The position numbers were made by a program, and so were the translations under genes. The notes below the pieces were generated by a model that was not told where the DNA came from, did not search any database, and saw only the letters and a program-made list of their open reading frames with translations. A DNA stretch of 10,991 bases from NCBI GenBank assembly GCA_964617245.1, contig CAZTWF010000079.1, positions 1-10,991 on the forward strand, written 5' to 3'. Numbering within the stretch: position 1 is the first letter of the stretch; every line of letters begins with the position of its first letter. This document shows positions 1-6,374 of the stretch, in pieces. The stretch comes from WYZ-LMO11 sp964617245. Lineage in GTDB: Archaea; Thermoproteota; Methanomethylicia; Methanomethylicales; Methanomethylicaceae.

Positions 1-749
1 TATTAGAAAAAATAAAAGAAGTTCAAGAAATTTCTTCAAAATATATAAAAGAATTTAAATTTAGAGATGCATTATTAGAAATAATATCATTAGCACATGA
101 AGGAAATAGATATTTAAATAATTCAGCTCCATGGATAAAAATAAAAGAAGATCCAAAAAGAGCAGCTACTTGTCTTTATGTATGTGTACAATTAGTTAAA
201 GCATTAGCTAGCTTACTTTCTCCTTTTCTTCCATTTACTTCTGAAAAAATATGGAATATATTAAATTTAAATTCTAATGTTCATAATGAATCTTGGAATA
301 TAGCTTCTCAATTATTACCTTCAGGTCATAAAATTTCAAAATCTTATCCTTTATTCAAAAAAATTAAATCAGATGAAATAAATAAAATAAGAGAAACATT
401 ATTACCAAGTAGAAAAATAGAACAATTAATAAGTATTGATGAATTTAAAAAAGTAAAAATTTCTATAGGAAAAATAATAAAAGCTGAAATAATTAAAGAA
501 TCTAAAGATTTAATTTCATTAAAAATAGATGTAGGAGAATATGGTATAAAGTCATGTATTGCTAAAATTGGAAAATATTATAAACCTGAGGAATTAATAG
601 GAAAAAAAGTTGCTATATTATTGAATATTCAGCCTATTAATATTTTTAATATTAAATCTGAAGTAATGTTATTAGCAGCAGAAGGAGAAAATAAAATTTC
701 ATTATTAATTCCTGATAAAGAGGTGCCTCAAGGCTCAGATGTCAAATAA
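1..749 (+). CDS. metG: Methionyl-tRNA synthetase, C-terminal part (5' truncated by window edge)
   Basis: Reading from base 3, an open frame of 248 codons runs to TAA at 747-749 with its start outside the window. The first half is the helical anticodon-binding domain of class I MetRS, including the NNSAPWIKIKEDPKRAAT stretch and the following LLSPFLPFTSEKIW helix. From about window residue 142 comes a tRNA-binding OB-fold of the EMAP-II/MetG-beta type, recognisable from SIDEFKKVKISIGKI, the KIDVGE strand, YKPEELIGKKVAIL, the SEVMLLAAEGE strand and the closing PDKEVPQGSDVK. The enzyme charges tRNA-Met with methionine in the cytosol; the C-terminal OB-fold adds non-specific tRNA affinity and dimerisation in enzymes that carry it. 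In many archaea this domain is a separate small protein, whereas here it is fused. The last 11 bases overlap the next gene, suggesting translational coupling. The catalytic HIGH and KMSKS motifs lie outside the window and cannot be checked. Confidence 0.93.
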   Translation, partial: LEKIKEVQEISSKYIKEFKFRDALLEIISLAHEGNRYLNNSAPWIKIKEDPKRAATCLYVCVQLVKALASLLSPFLPFTSEKIWNILNLNSNVHNESWNIASQLLPSGHKISKSYPLFKKIKSDEINKIRETLLPSRKIEQLISIDEFKKVKISIGKIIKAEIIKESKDLISLKIDVGEYGIKSCIAKIGKYYKPEELIGKKVAILLNIQPINIFNIKSEVMLLAAEGENKISLLIPDKEVPQGSDVK

Positions 750-1371
750 ATTAAAAATTGATCTTCATGTACATACAAATTTTTCAAAAGATGGTTTTTC
801 TTCAATATATGAAATAATTAAATATGCAAAAAATAAAGGACTTGATGGAATTGCAATTACAGATCATGATATATTAATAAATGAAAAAATATTAGAAAAG
901 ATCTCTAATGAGAATAATATAATTATTATTCCTGGTATTGAAGTAACAACAAAATATGGTCATTTAATATTATTAAAACCAAATAATTTAAAAAATGATT
1001 TTGAAGAATTATTAAAAAATGAAATAATTATAATTCCACATCCTCTTGATCCTTTTAGTCATGGTATTGGAAAAAATATTATTAAAAAAATTTTATATAA
1101 AAGACCATTATTAGAAATAAGAAATTCTTCTACACTTCCAATTTATAATAAAATTGCTGAAAGATTAGCAAAAAAATATGAATTAGGAGTAGTAGGAGGA
1201 AGTGATGCACATATAGCATATATGGTTGGTTCTTCATATACTATTGTAGAAGTTGAAGATAAAAATATTAATGAAATATTAAATGCTATAAAGAATGGAA
1301 ATACTATAGCATATGGAGGATTCTCATTATTAAATATTAAATTTTTTATTGAGAAATACTTTAAAAAATAG
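739..1371 (+). CDS. PHP-domain metal-dependent phosphoesterase
   Basis: The protein has 210 residues and a complete PHP-type set of metal ligands: H10 and H12 (DLHVHTNFSKDG), D42-H43-D44 (ITDHD), E68 (PGIEVT), H75, H101 in the PHP tripeptide, and D156 and H158 (GGSDAHIA). These normally bind two or three divalent metals and hydrolyse phosphoester bonds. The size fits the stand-alone YciV/TrpH-like PHP phosphoesterases, some of which act on nucleotides or short oligonucleotides. The substrate here cannot be read from sequence. ATG at 739 overlaps the metG end by 11 bases. A strong GAGGTG lies at 720-725, but 13 nt from the start, so re-initiation after metG may matter more than the motif. The gene ends with TAG, 25 bp before the preferred mtaB start. 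There is no signal peptide or membrane segment, so it is cytosolic. Confidence 0.9.
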   Translation: MSNKLKIDLHVHTNFSKDGFSSIYEIIKYAKNKGLDGIAITDHDILINEKILEKISNENNIIIIPGIEVTTKYGHLILLKPNNLKNDFEELLKNEIIIIPHPLDPFSHGIGKNIIKKILYKRPLLEIRNSSTLPIYNKIAERLAKKYELGVVGGSDAHIAYMVGSSYTIVEVEDKNINEILNAIKNGNTIAYGGFSLLNIKFFIEKYFKK

Positions 1372-1396
1372 GAAATTTATTTTATTTTTGAATAAA

Positions 1397-2668
1397 ATGC
1401 GTGTATATATAAAAACATTTGGTTGTTCAGCAAATAAAGTTGAAGAAGAAATAATTAGAAGAAAATTAATTAGTAGTGGATTTTATATTACAAATTCAAT
1501 TAATAATGCTGATGTTATAATAGTAAATACTTGTACTGTTAGAAGTGAAACTGATTTAAAAATAATGAAGTATTTATCATTAATTAATAAAACTAATAAG
1601 AAAATTATAGTAACTGGTTGTATGGCTTCTGCACAACCAGCTCTTATAGCAAAGAATTTTCCTTTATGTTCAATAATATTACCTATATCAAAAATAGATG
1701 AAGCTATAAAAAATAATATAAAAATATGTTTAAATAAAGAAAAACCTCTTGATCCTTTTCCACATATAGATGGAATAAAAGCTTCTATATTAATAGCAAG
1801 AGGATGTCTTGGAAATTGTTCTTATTGTATAGTAAGAATTGCAAAAGGAACTTTAAAAAGTATTCATTATGATATAATTAAAAATAATTTATTAGAAGCA
1901 TTAGATTTTGGAGCAAAAGAAATAAGAATTTCAGCTCAAGATACTGGAGTTTATGGATATGATATTGGTGTAAATTTAGCATTTCTATTAAATAAATTAA
2001 TAGAAATACCTAAGGATTTTATTATGAGAATTGGAATGTTTAAACCTTCTTCAATTCTTCCTTTTCTTAATCAATTATTAGATTCATATTCCTCTGAAAA
2101 AATCTACAAATTTATTCATATTCCAGTTCAAAGTGGAAGTAATAAAATATTAGAAAAAATGAATAGAGGATATGATATTGAAACTTTTAAAAAAGTATTA
2201 AATGCATTTAGAGAAAGATTTCCAAATATTACTTTTTATACTGATATAATAGTTGGATTTCCTGGAGAAGAAGAATATGAATTTAATGAAACATATAAAT
2301 TAATAATGGATATAAAACCAGATAAAACACATATTTCAAGATATACTCCTAGACCTCATACATTAGCTGCAGCTATGCCTCAAATTCCTGAGCCTATAAA
2401 GAAAAAAAGAAGTAAAGAATTATCAAGAATAACAAAAGAAATTCAATTAGAAAAAAATAGTAAATGGATTGGTAAAATAATAGAAGCATTAGTTATTGAT
2501 AAATATGGAAAAAATAGAATATTAGCAAGAACAAAAGAATATAAAAATATTATTATATCAAATAATATTTCCCTATCAGATTGTAATATTCCTTTAGGAG
2601 AAAAAATTGAAGTAATAATAGATGATATAACTCCATTTTATTTAATAGGAAAAATTACAAAAAGATAA
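1397..2668 (+). CDS. tRNA t6A37 methylthiotransferase, archaeal MtaB/CDKAL1-type radical SAM enzyme
   Basis: The 423-residue product begins MRVYIKTFGCSAN. Its N-terminal UPF0004 domain carries the auxiliary-cluster cysteines C10, C46 (NTCTVRS) and C75 (TGCMAS). The radical SAM domain has C137-x3-C141-x2-C144 (ARGCLGNCSYC), and a C-terminal TRAM domain begins near residue 365. This three-domain order defines the MiaB/MtaB/RimO family, and the sequence resembles the archaeal/eukaryotic branch that converts t6A37 to ms2t6A37 in ANN-decoding tRNAs, with tRNA-Lys(UUU) the known substrate. Both Fe-S clusters are needed for sulfur insertion and methyl transfer. The open frame extends upstream to a TTG at 1349, but that would add 16 residues not typical of the family and overlap the PHP gene, so the ATG at 1397 is preferred. 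No clear Shine-Dalgarno motif precedes it. The stop at 2666-2668 abuts the stop of the convergent moaD-like gene. Confidence 0.92.
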   Translation: MRVYIKTFGCSANKVEEEIIRRKLISSGFYITNSINNADVIIVNTCTVRSETDLKIMKYLSLINKTNKKIIVTGCMASAQPALIAKNFPLCSIILPISKIDEAIKNNIKICLNKEKPLDPFPHIDGIKASILIARGCLGNCSYCIVRIAKGTLKSIHYDIIKNNLLEALDFGAKEIRISAQDTGVYGYDIGVNLAFLLNKLIEIPKDFIMRIGMFKPSSILPFLNQLLDSYSSEKIYKFIHIPVQSGSNKILEKMNRGYDIETFKKVLNAFRERFPNITFYTDIIVGFPGEEEYEFNETYKLIMDIKPDKTHISRYTPRPHTLAAAMPQIPEPIKKKRSKELSRITKEIQLEKNSKWIGKIIEALVIDKYGKNRILARTKEYKNIIISNNISLSDCNIPLGEKIEVIIDDITPFYLIGKITKR

Positions 2669-2887
2669 TCAGCCACCAGTAAATGGTGGTAATATATATA
2701 CTTCATCTTTATTTATTAGAATTTTATATTTCTCATTAATTTTTCCATTTTTTATTAAATATTCCTTAAGTTTTGGTACTTTATTTATAATTTCATTTAT
2801 AATTTCATTTTCATTATTCTTATCATTAATTATTATATAATCTGTACCTGCAATTTCTCTTAATATTGCAAATAATCTAACCTTTAT
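2669..2887 (-). CDS. moaD: MoaD/ThiS-like ubiquitin-fold sulfur carrier, non-canonical ATA start, shortened core
   Basis: An open frame of 72 codons reads IKVRLFAILREIAGTDY at its start and ILPPFTGG at its end. Both are hallmarks of MoaD: the first beta strand and helix, and the PPxxGG tail whose terminal Gly-Gly is adenylated and thiocarboxylated so the protein can carry sulfur for molybdopterin or tungstopterin, or for tRNA or Cys biosynthesis in relatives. No ATG, GTG or TTG lies between the in-frame TAG at 2891-2893 and the conserved core. The best start is ATA at 2885-2887, preceded by GAGGG seven bases upstream, matching the AGGG spacing of the neighbouring MIP18 gene. Compared with E. 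coli MoaD, about 12 residues are missing between the ILIN strand and the DEVYILPP strand. It may be a working minimal carrier, a read-through extension of MIP18, or an early pseudogene. The family assignment is firm; activity is uncertain. Confidence 0.75.
   Translation of the reverse strand: MKVRLFAILREIAGTDYIIINDKNNENEIINEIINKVPKLKEYLIKNGKINEKYKILINKDEVYILPPFTGG
2672..2690 (+). terminator. GC-rich hairpin at the convergent mtaB/moaD junction
   Basis: CCACCA (2673-2678) and TGGTGG (2684-2689) can form a six-pair stem with a five-base loop GTAAA, extended by one G-U pair. It begins four bases after the mtaB stop codon and is followed on the + strand by AT-rich sequence with T runs, so it could help end or stabilise the mtaB transcript. 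On the other strand the same bases encode the PPFTGG tail of the MoaD-like protein, which by itself explains the palindrome. A terminator role is therefore only a possibility. Confidence 0.25.
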
Positions 2888-2890
2888 TTT

Positions 2891-3178
2891 CTATCCCTCA
2901 TTTATAAGTCTATTTATTTCATTTTCCATAATATGTCCTTTACATATAACTTTTACTTTTTTAACTCCTTCTACTTTTAATGCTTTCTTCTTAATTTCTT
3001 CTGCTAAATAAAATGCAATTGGACATAATGGACTTGATGGAGAAAATTCAATATTTACTTCATCATTTTTTATTTCAATTTTATTTATTAATTGCATTTC
3101 TATCATATTCATTCCTGTTTCAGGATCATATACTTCTTTCAATGCTTCTATTATTTTATTTTCAATTTCATTTCCCAT
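2891..3178 (-). CDS. MIP18/DUF59 (SufT-like) iron-sulfur cluster assembly protein
   Basis: The 95-residue protein is a single MIP18-family domain. It shows the conserved DPE (D18-E20, in EVYDPETGMNMIEMQLI) and the SSPLCPIA motif with the reactive cysteine C52, followed by the closing alpha-beta unit GVKKVKVICKGH. Members include SufT, the PaaD-type proteins and eukaryotic CIA2; they assist late steps of Fe-S cluster assembly or transfer in the cytosol. Length is normal for the stand-alone form. ATG at 3176-3178 has AGGG eight bases upstream. It lies 35 bp after gcvPB and runs straight into the moaD-like gene. The nearby MtaB and AmrS both need Fe-S clusters, so a maturation role for such clients is plausible, but it is inferred only from family and location. 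Confidence 0.88.
   Translation of the reverse strand: MGNEIENKIIEALKEVYDPETGMNMIEMQLINKIEIKNDEVNIEFSPSSPLCPIAFYLAEEIKKKALKVEGVKKVKVICKGHIMENEINRLINEG
2895..2899 (-). promoter_or_regulatory. Ribosome binding site supporting the ATA start of the moaD-like gene
   Basis: GAGGG on the minus strand lies inside the last codons of the MIP18 gene, seven bases before the ATA at 2887. The MIP18 gene itself has AGGG eight bases before its ATG, so spacing and motif agree. This is the main sequence support for initiation at ATA rather than read-through of the amber codon. Confidence 0.5.
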
Positions 3179-3213
3179 TTTTCTTTCCCTATATCAAATT
3201 AAGAATTTAAATA

Positions 3214-4683
3214 TTAAATATTTTCTTTAATTTTTCTTAAATACATTTTATAACTTAAACACATAGTCTTTGGATGATTTGCATATACTTCATCTATTCT
3301 ACCAACTAATGTATTATTTGGACATTTCTTTAATAATTCAGGATTAGAATATGCAATATCTGAAATTTCTTTTAATGCTTCTATATATCTATCAATATTT
3401 TCTTTTGTTTCAGTATCTGTAAATTCAAACATTAATGCTTCTTTTACTATAGTAGGAAAATAAATTGTTGGAGGATGAAGTCCTCTATCTATTAATGCTT
3501 TTGCAATATCTAATGCAGTTACTCCAGTTTCTTTTGCAAGTTTTTCAGCACTTATTACAACTTCATGTTTTCTATAAGCATTTCCAAAAGGAATTGTGAA
3601 ACCTCTTATTTGAGAAATCTTTTTCATAAAATAATTTGTATTTACTACTGAAGCATAACATGATAATTTCAAGCCTTTACTTCCCATAGAAATTAAATAT
3701 GAATATGCTCTTACTAATACTGGAATACTTCCATACCAATTTCTTACTTTTCCTATAGTTTTTGATAAATTCCAATTTAAATAATATTTATTTCCATCAA
3801 AATCTACTATTGGAATAGGTAAATAATCTTCTAATAATTCATTTACACCTATAGGTCCTGAGCCAGGTCCTCCTCCACCATGAGGAGTAGAAAAAGTCTT
3901 ATGTAAATTTAAATGAACAATATCAAATCCCATATCTCCAGGTCTTGCAATTCCTAATATTCCTTGTAAATTTGCTCCATCATAATACATTAATCCACCT
4001 ACATCATGAATTATTTCTGTAATTTCTTTTATATTTCTTTCAAATAATCCTAATGTATTTGGATTTGTCATCATCATTCCAGCAGTTCTTTTTCCTACAG
4101 CAGATTTTAAAGCTTCAATATCTACTAAACCTTCTTCATTTGTTGGAATTTCTATTACTTTAAAGCCTGCCATAGCTGCACTTGCTGGATTTGTTCCATG
4201 AGCAGAATCAGGTATAATTATTTCATCTCTATCTTCTCCTTTATCTTTATGATATTTTCTTATTATAAGACAACCAGTTAATTCTCCATGTGCTCCTGCA
4301 GCAGGTTGTAAGGAAAATCTTTTCATTCCTGTTATAGTTGAAAGCATTCTTTCAAGTTTATACATTATTTCAAGTATTCCTTGAATATCTTCTTGAAGAG
4401 GATGAATCCATTGAATTTCATCTATCCATGATAATTCTTCATTTATTCTAGGATTATATTTCATTGTACATGAACCTAAAGGATATGGTCCAATATCTAC
4501 TCCCCAATTCATTTGAGATAATCTTGTAAAATGTCTTATTACTTCTATTTGAGAGACTTCAGGAAGATTTAATTCTTCTCTTAAAAATTCCTTAGGAATT
4601 CCTTCTATTTCACAATCTTCAATATATAATCCTATTTTTCCTTTTCTACTTAATTCAAATATAAGAGGCTCAAAGGATAACAT
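3214..4683 (-). CDS. gcvPB: Glycine dehydrogenase (decarboxylating) subunit 2, P-protein PLP subunit
   Basis: The 489-residue product is the PLP-carrying half of the split glycine decarboxylase. The Schiff-base lysine is K262, in HLNLHKTFSTPHGGGGPG. Other family landmarks are GPYPLGSCTMKYNP (66-79), LQPAAGAHGE (125-134), PDSAHGTNPASAAM (158-171) and YYDGANLQGI. Together with GcvPA it decarboxylates glycine and passes the aminomethyl group to the lipoyl arm of the H-protein; gcvH and gcvT are not in the window. The open frame reaches a GTG at 4692, but that GTG is part of GTGAT, the same motif that precedes gcvPA and the 98-aa gene. The ATG at 4681-4683, one base after the gcvPA stop and four bases after GTGAT, is therefore the better start. 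Tight coupling to gcvPA should give equal subunit amounts. All landmark residues are present. Confidence 0.95.
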   Translation of the reverse strand: MLSFEPLIFELSRKGKIGLYIEDCEIEGIPKEFLREELNLPEVSQIEVIRHFTRLSQMNWGVDIGPYPLGSCTMKYNPRINEELSWIDEIQWIHPLQEDIQGILEIMYKLERMLSTITGMKRFSLQPAAGAHGELTGCLIIRKYHKDKGEDRDEIIIPDSAHGTNPASAAMAGFKVIEIPTNEEGLVDIEALKSAVGKRTAGMMMTNPNTLGLFERNIKEITEIIHDVGGLMYYDGANLQGILGIARPGDMGFDIVHLNLHKTFSTPHGGGGPGSGPIGVNELLEDYLPIPIVDFDGNKYYLNWNLSKTIGKVRNWYGSIPVLVRAYSYLISMGSKGLKLSCYASVVNTNYFMKKISQIRGFTIPFGNAYRKHEVVISAEKLAKETGVTALDIAKALIDRGLHPPTIYFPTIVKEALMFEFTDTETKENIDRYIEALKEISDIAYSNPELLKKCPNNTLVGRIDEVYANHPKTMCLSYKMYLRKIKENI

Positions 4684-4684
4684 T

Positions 4685-6007
4685 TTAATCACTTTTCATA
4701 AATTCTTCTATTAAACTAATAAATTCATCAATATCTTCTTTTTTATGAATTTCAGTTACTGCAAATAATCCTATATTATCAGAGATTTCTCTTCCTCCAA
4801 GAATTCCTTTATCTTTAAGAAAATTATTTAATTTCTTTATATTAATTCCTTTTATTGTAAAATCTCTAAAATGTAATCCTTTAAATGCAGTATCTAAGCC
4901 AATTTCTTTTATTCTTTTTATTGTATATTGTGTATTATGAAATATTCTTTTTGCAATTCTTTTTATTCCTTCTTTTCCCATTAATGCCATATATATAGTA
5001 GCTGCTATAGCAAGTAAAGTCTCATTTGTACATATATTTGATGTTGCTTTTTCTCTTCTTATATGTTGTTCTCTTGTTGTAAGTACTAATGTAAATGCTC
5101 TTTCTCCTCTTATTGTTTTTGTCATTCCAATAATTCTTCCTGGCATTTGTCTTATTATTCTCATATCATTTTTACATGCTATTATTCCTAAGCTATTTCC
5201 TCCCATAGCTGGAGGAATACCTAATGGTTGTCCATCTCCTACAACTATATCTGCTCCATAATCTCCTGGAGGTTTTATAATTCCCATAAGTAAAGGATCT
5301 GCTCCTATAATTGCAAGTGCTTCTACTTCATGTACAATTTCAATTAATTCTTTTAATTTAAAATCAATTACTCCAAAGAAATTAGGTATTTCAGTATATA
5401 CTCCTGCAATTTCTTTATTAATAATTTCTTTAATATATTCTAAATCAGGACATCCATTATCTAAAAATGGAACTTCTATTAATTCAAGATTAATTGTATA
5501 ATTTTTTATAACTGATTTTCTATCTTCAGGTATAGAAGCTGGAATTATTACTTTTCTTCTTCCAGTTACTCTAGATGATAATAAAAAAGCTTCTCCTATA
5601 GCTGTTGGAAAATCATATAATGATGCATTTGCTACTTCCATATTATATAATTCACAAATCATACTTTGAAATTCAAATAATACTTGAAGTACTCCTTGAC
5701 TTATTTCAGGTTGATAAGGAGTATATGATGTTAAAAATTCTCCTCTTGTAATTAAATATTTTATTATACTTGGTACAAAATGAAACCAAGGACCTCCTCC
5801 CATAAAACATTTATATACTTTATTTTTTGATAGAGTAGATTTTACTTCTTTATAAATAGAATATTCATCTAAAATTGGAATATTTAAATCAAAATTTTCT
5901 TTTATTACATCATTAAATAAATCATCAATTTTTTCAATACCAATTTCTTTAAGCATTTCATTTAAAATTAAAGCATTAGGAATATAAGGATGATTAAAAA
6001 AATCCAT
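4685..6007 (-). CDS. gcvPA: Glycine dehydrogenase (decarboxylating) subunit 1, P-protein N-terminal subunit
   Basis: The protein has 440 residues, the usual size of the archaeal/Gram-positive split subunit. Family landmarks are the TSYTPYQPEISQGVLQ stretch, the VANASLYDFPTAIGEA stretch and the ADIVVGDGQPLGIPPAMGG segment. It has the aminotransferase fold type I but lacks the PLP lysine and forms the alpha2-beta2 P-protein with GcvPB. The ATG at 6005-6007 is preceded by GTGAT at five bases, and the gene begins 11 bp after the stop of the 98-aa gene. It ends at TAA 4685-4687, one base before the gcvPB ATG. It is cytosolic and acts in glycine cleavage or the reverse, reductive glycine direction; which way flux runs cannot be told here. 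No lesions or unusual insertions are seen. Confidence 0.95.
   Translation of the reverse strand: MDFFNHPYIPNALILNEMLKEIGIEKIDDLFNDVIKENFDLNIPILDEYSIYKEVKSTLSKNKVYKCFMGGGPWFHFVPSIIKYLITRGEFLTSYTPYQPEISQGVLQVLFEFQSMICELYNMEVANASLYDFPTAIGEAFLLSSRVTGRRKVIIPASIPEDRKSVIKNYTINLELIEVPFLDNGCPDLEYIKEIINKEIAGVYTEIPNFFGVIDFKLKELIEIVHEVEALAIIGADPLLMGIIKPPGDYGADIVVGDGQPLGIPPAMGGNSLGIIACKNDMRIIRQMPGRIIGMTKTIRGERAFTLVLTTREQHIRREKATSNICTNETLLAIAATIYMALMGKEGIKRIAKRIFHNTQYTIKRIKEIGLDTAFKGLHFRDFTIKGINIKKLNNFLKDKGILGGREISDNIGLFAVTEIHKKEDIDEFISLIEEFMKSD
4688..4692 (-). promoter_or_regulatory. GTGAT ribosome binding site deciding the gcvPB start
   Basis: GTGAT overlaps the last codons of gcvPA and sits four bases before the ATG at 4683. 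Equivalent motifs precede gcvPA (6013-6017), the 98-aa gene (GGTGAT, 6320-6325), the glycosyltransferase remnant (9275-9279) and the ATP-grasp gene (10955-10959), each 4-6 bases before the ATG. This matches an archaeal 16S rRNA 3' end with AUCACC and argues against starting at the GTG within the motif. Confidence 0.6.
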
Positions 6008-6018
6008 TATTTATCACA

Positions 6019-6315
6019 TTAAATTGAAATAGTATGTTTTCCTAGGCTTTTCATTTCAAATGCTTCTACTGTTGCTTTTATTGGTTTAAATTTTCCTTCA
6101 ATTACTTCATATTCTATTTCTAATCTAGATGGTTTATCACTTATTCCAAGTTTATTTGATTCTTCTATAAGTTTTGATGCAAGTTTTACCCACATTTTTT
6201 TATTTTCTTCAATTATTTCTTTTGGACAGTTTTTACAAAATGTAGCATAAAACCATCTTTTTGCTCTAAAAATAGCACTTCTAAATGTTGGACTTATTCT
6301 AAATCTTTGTATCAT
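6019..6315 (-). CDS. Uncharacterised 98-residue protein upstream of gcvPA
   Basis: I do not recognise this protein. It starts MIQRFRISPTFRSAIFRAKR, a basic, aromatic-rich N-terminus. It continues through YATFCKNCPKE (a CxxC pair near residues 27-30), a charged, probably helical middle (about 31-60), and two likely beta strands near RLEIEYEVIEGKFKPIKATV, ending GKHTISI. No membrane segment or signal peptide is visible. The frame extends to a GTG at 6324, but that GTG belongs to GGTGAT (6320-6325), so the ATG at 6313-6315, four bases downstream of that motif, is preferred. A TATA-like element lies about 30 bp upstream and gcvPA follows after 11 bp, so it is probably the first gene of a gcv transcript. 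A role tied to the P-protein (assembly, or regulation through the CxxC pair) is a guess from position alone. Codon and base usage match the neighbours. Confidence 0.75.
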   Translation of the reverse strand: MIQRFRISPTFRSAIFRAKRWFYATFCKNCPKEIIEENKKMWVKLASKLIEESNKLGISDKPSRLEIEYEVIEGKFKPIKATVEAFEMKSLGKHTISI

Positions 6316-6319
6316 TCTC

Positions 6320-6325
6320 ATCACC
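6320..6325 (-). promoter_or_regulatory. GGTGAT ribosome binding site of the 98-aa gene
   Basis: GGTGAT is the strongest match in the window to the expected archaeal anti-Shine-Dalgarno sequence. It stands four bases before the ATG at 6315 and overlaps both upstream in-frame start candidates (GTG 6324, ATG 6321), which makes 6315 the likely start. Confidence 0.6.
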
Positions 6326-6346
6326 TATTTATTATCTTCTATATAT

Positions 6347-6356
6347 TATTTATATA
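6347..6356 (-). promoter_or_regulatory. Possible box A promoter for the 98-aa/gcvPA/gcvPB transcript
   Basis: TATATAAATA on the minus strand lies in the 57-bp gap between amrS and the 98-aa gene. Transcription starting about 25 bp downstream would begin just before the GGTGAT site, giving a short leader. The surroundings are AT-rich, so a chance match is possible. The gap is the longest between adjacent genes in this run. Confidence 0.35.
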
Positions 6357-6358
6357 TT

Positions 6359-6374
6359 AATATCTTTCGATATT
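6359..6374 (-). other. Small hairpin with GAAA tetraloop at the amrS 3' end
   Basis: On the minus strand AATATC (6374-6369) and GATATT (6364-6359) pair around a GAAA loop, a stable GNRA tetraloop type. It overlaps the amrS stop codon and precedes the putative box A. No long U tract follows directly, so it is not a typical terminator; it may mark a transcript end or processing point, or be chance in AT-rich DNA. Confidence 0.3.

Noticed and set aside
720..736. Overlapping palindromes GAGG-TG-CCTC and GCCT-CA-AGGC near the PHP start
   Set aside because: The bases encode the conserved EVPQGS tail of MetRS, which explains the composition; the hairpins are very short.
1042..1759. Identical 15-base string CCTCTTGATCCTTTT in the PHP gene (1042-1056) and in mtaB (1745-1759)
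   Set aside because: Both encode PLDPF-like peptides with the same common codons; there is no flanking similarity, so it is not a mobile or regulatory repeat.
2891..2893. Pyrrolysine at the TAG between MIP18 and MoaD
   Set aside because: TAG ends several ordinary genes here, the MIP18 protein has a normal family length at that point, and no pyl genes are visible. ATA initiation is simpler.
3013..3210. Open frame of 65 codons on the + strand opposite the MIP18 gene
   Set aside because: Low-complexity hydrophobic translation antisense to a clear conserved gene; a shadow frame.
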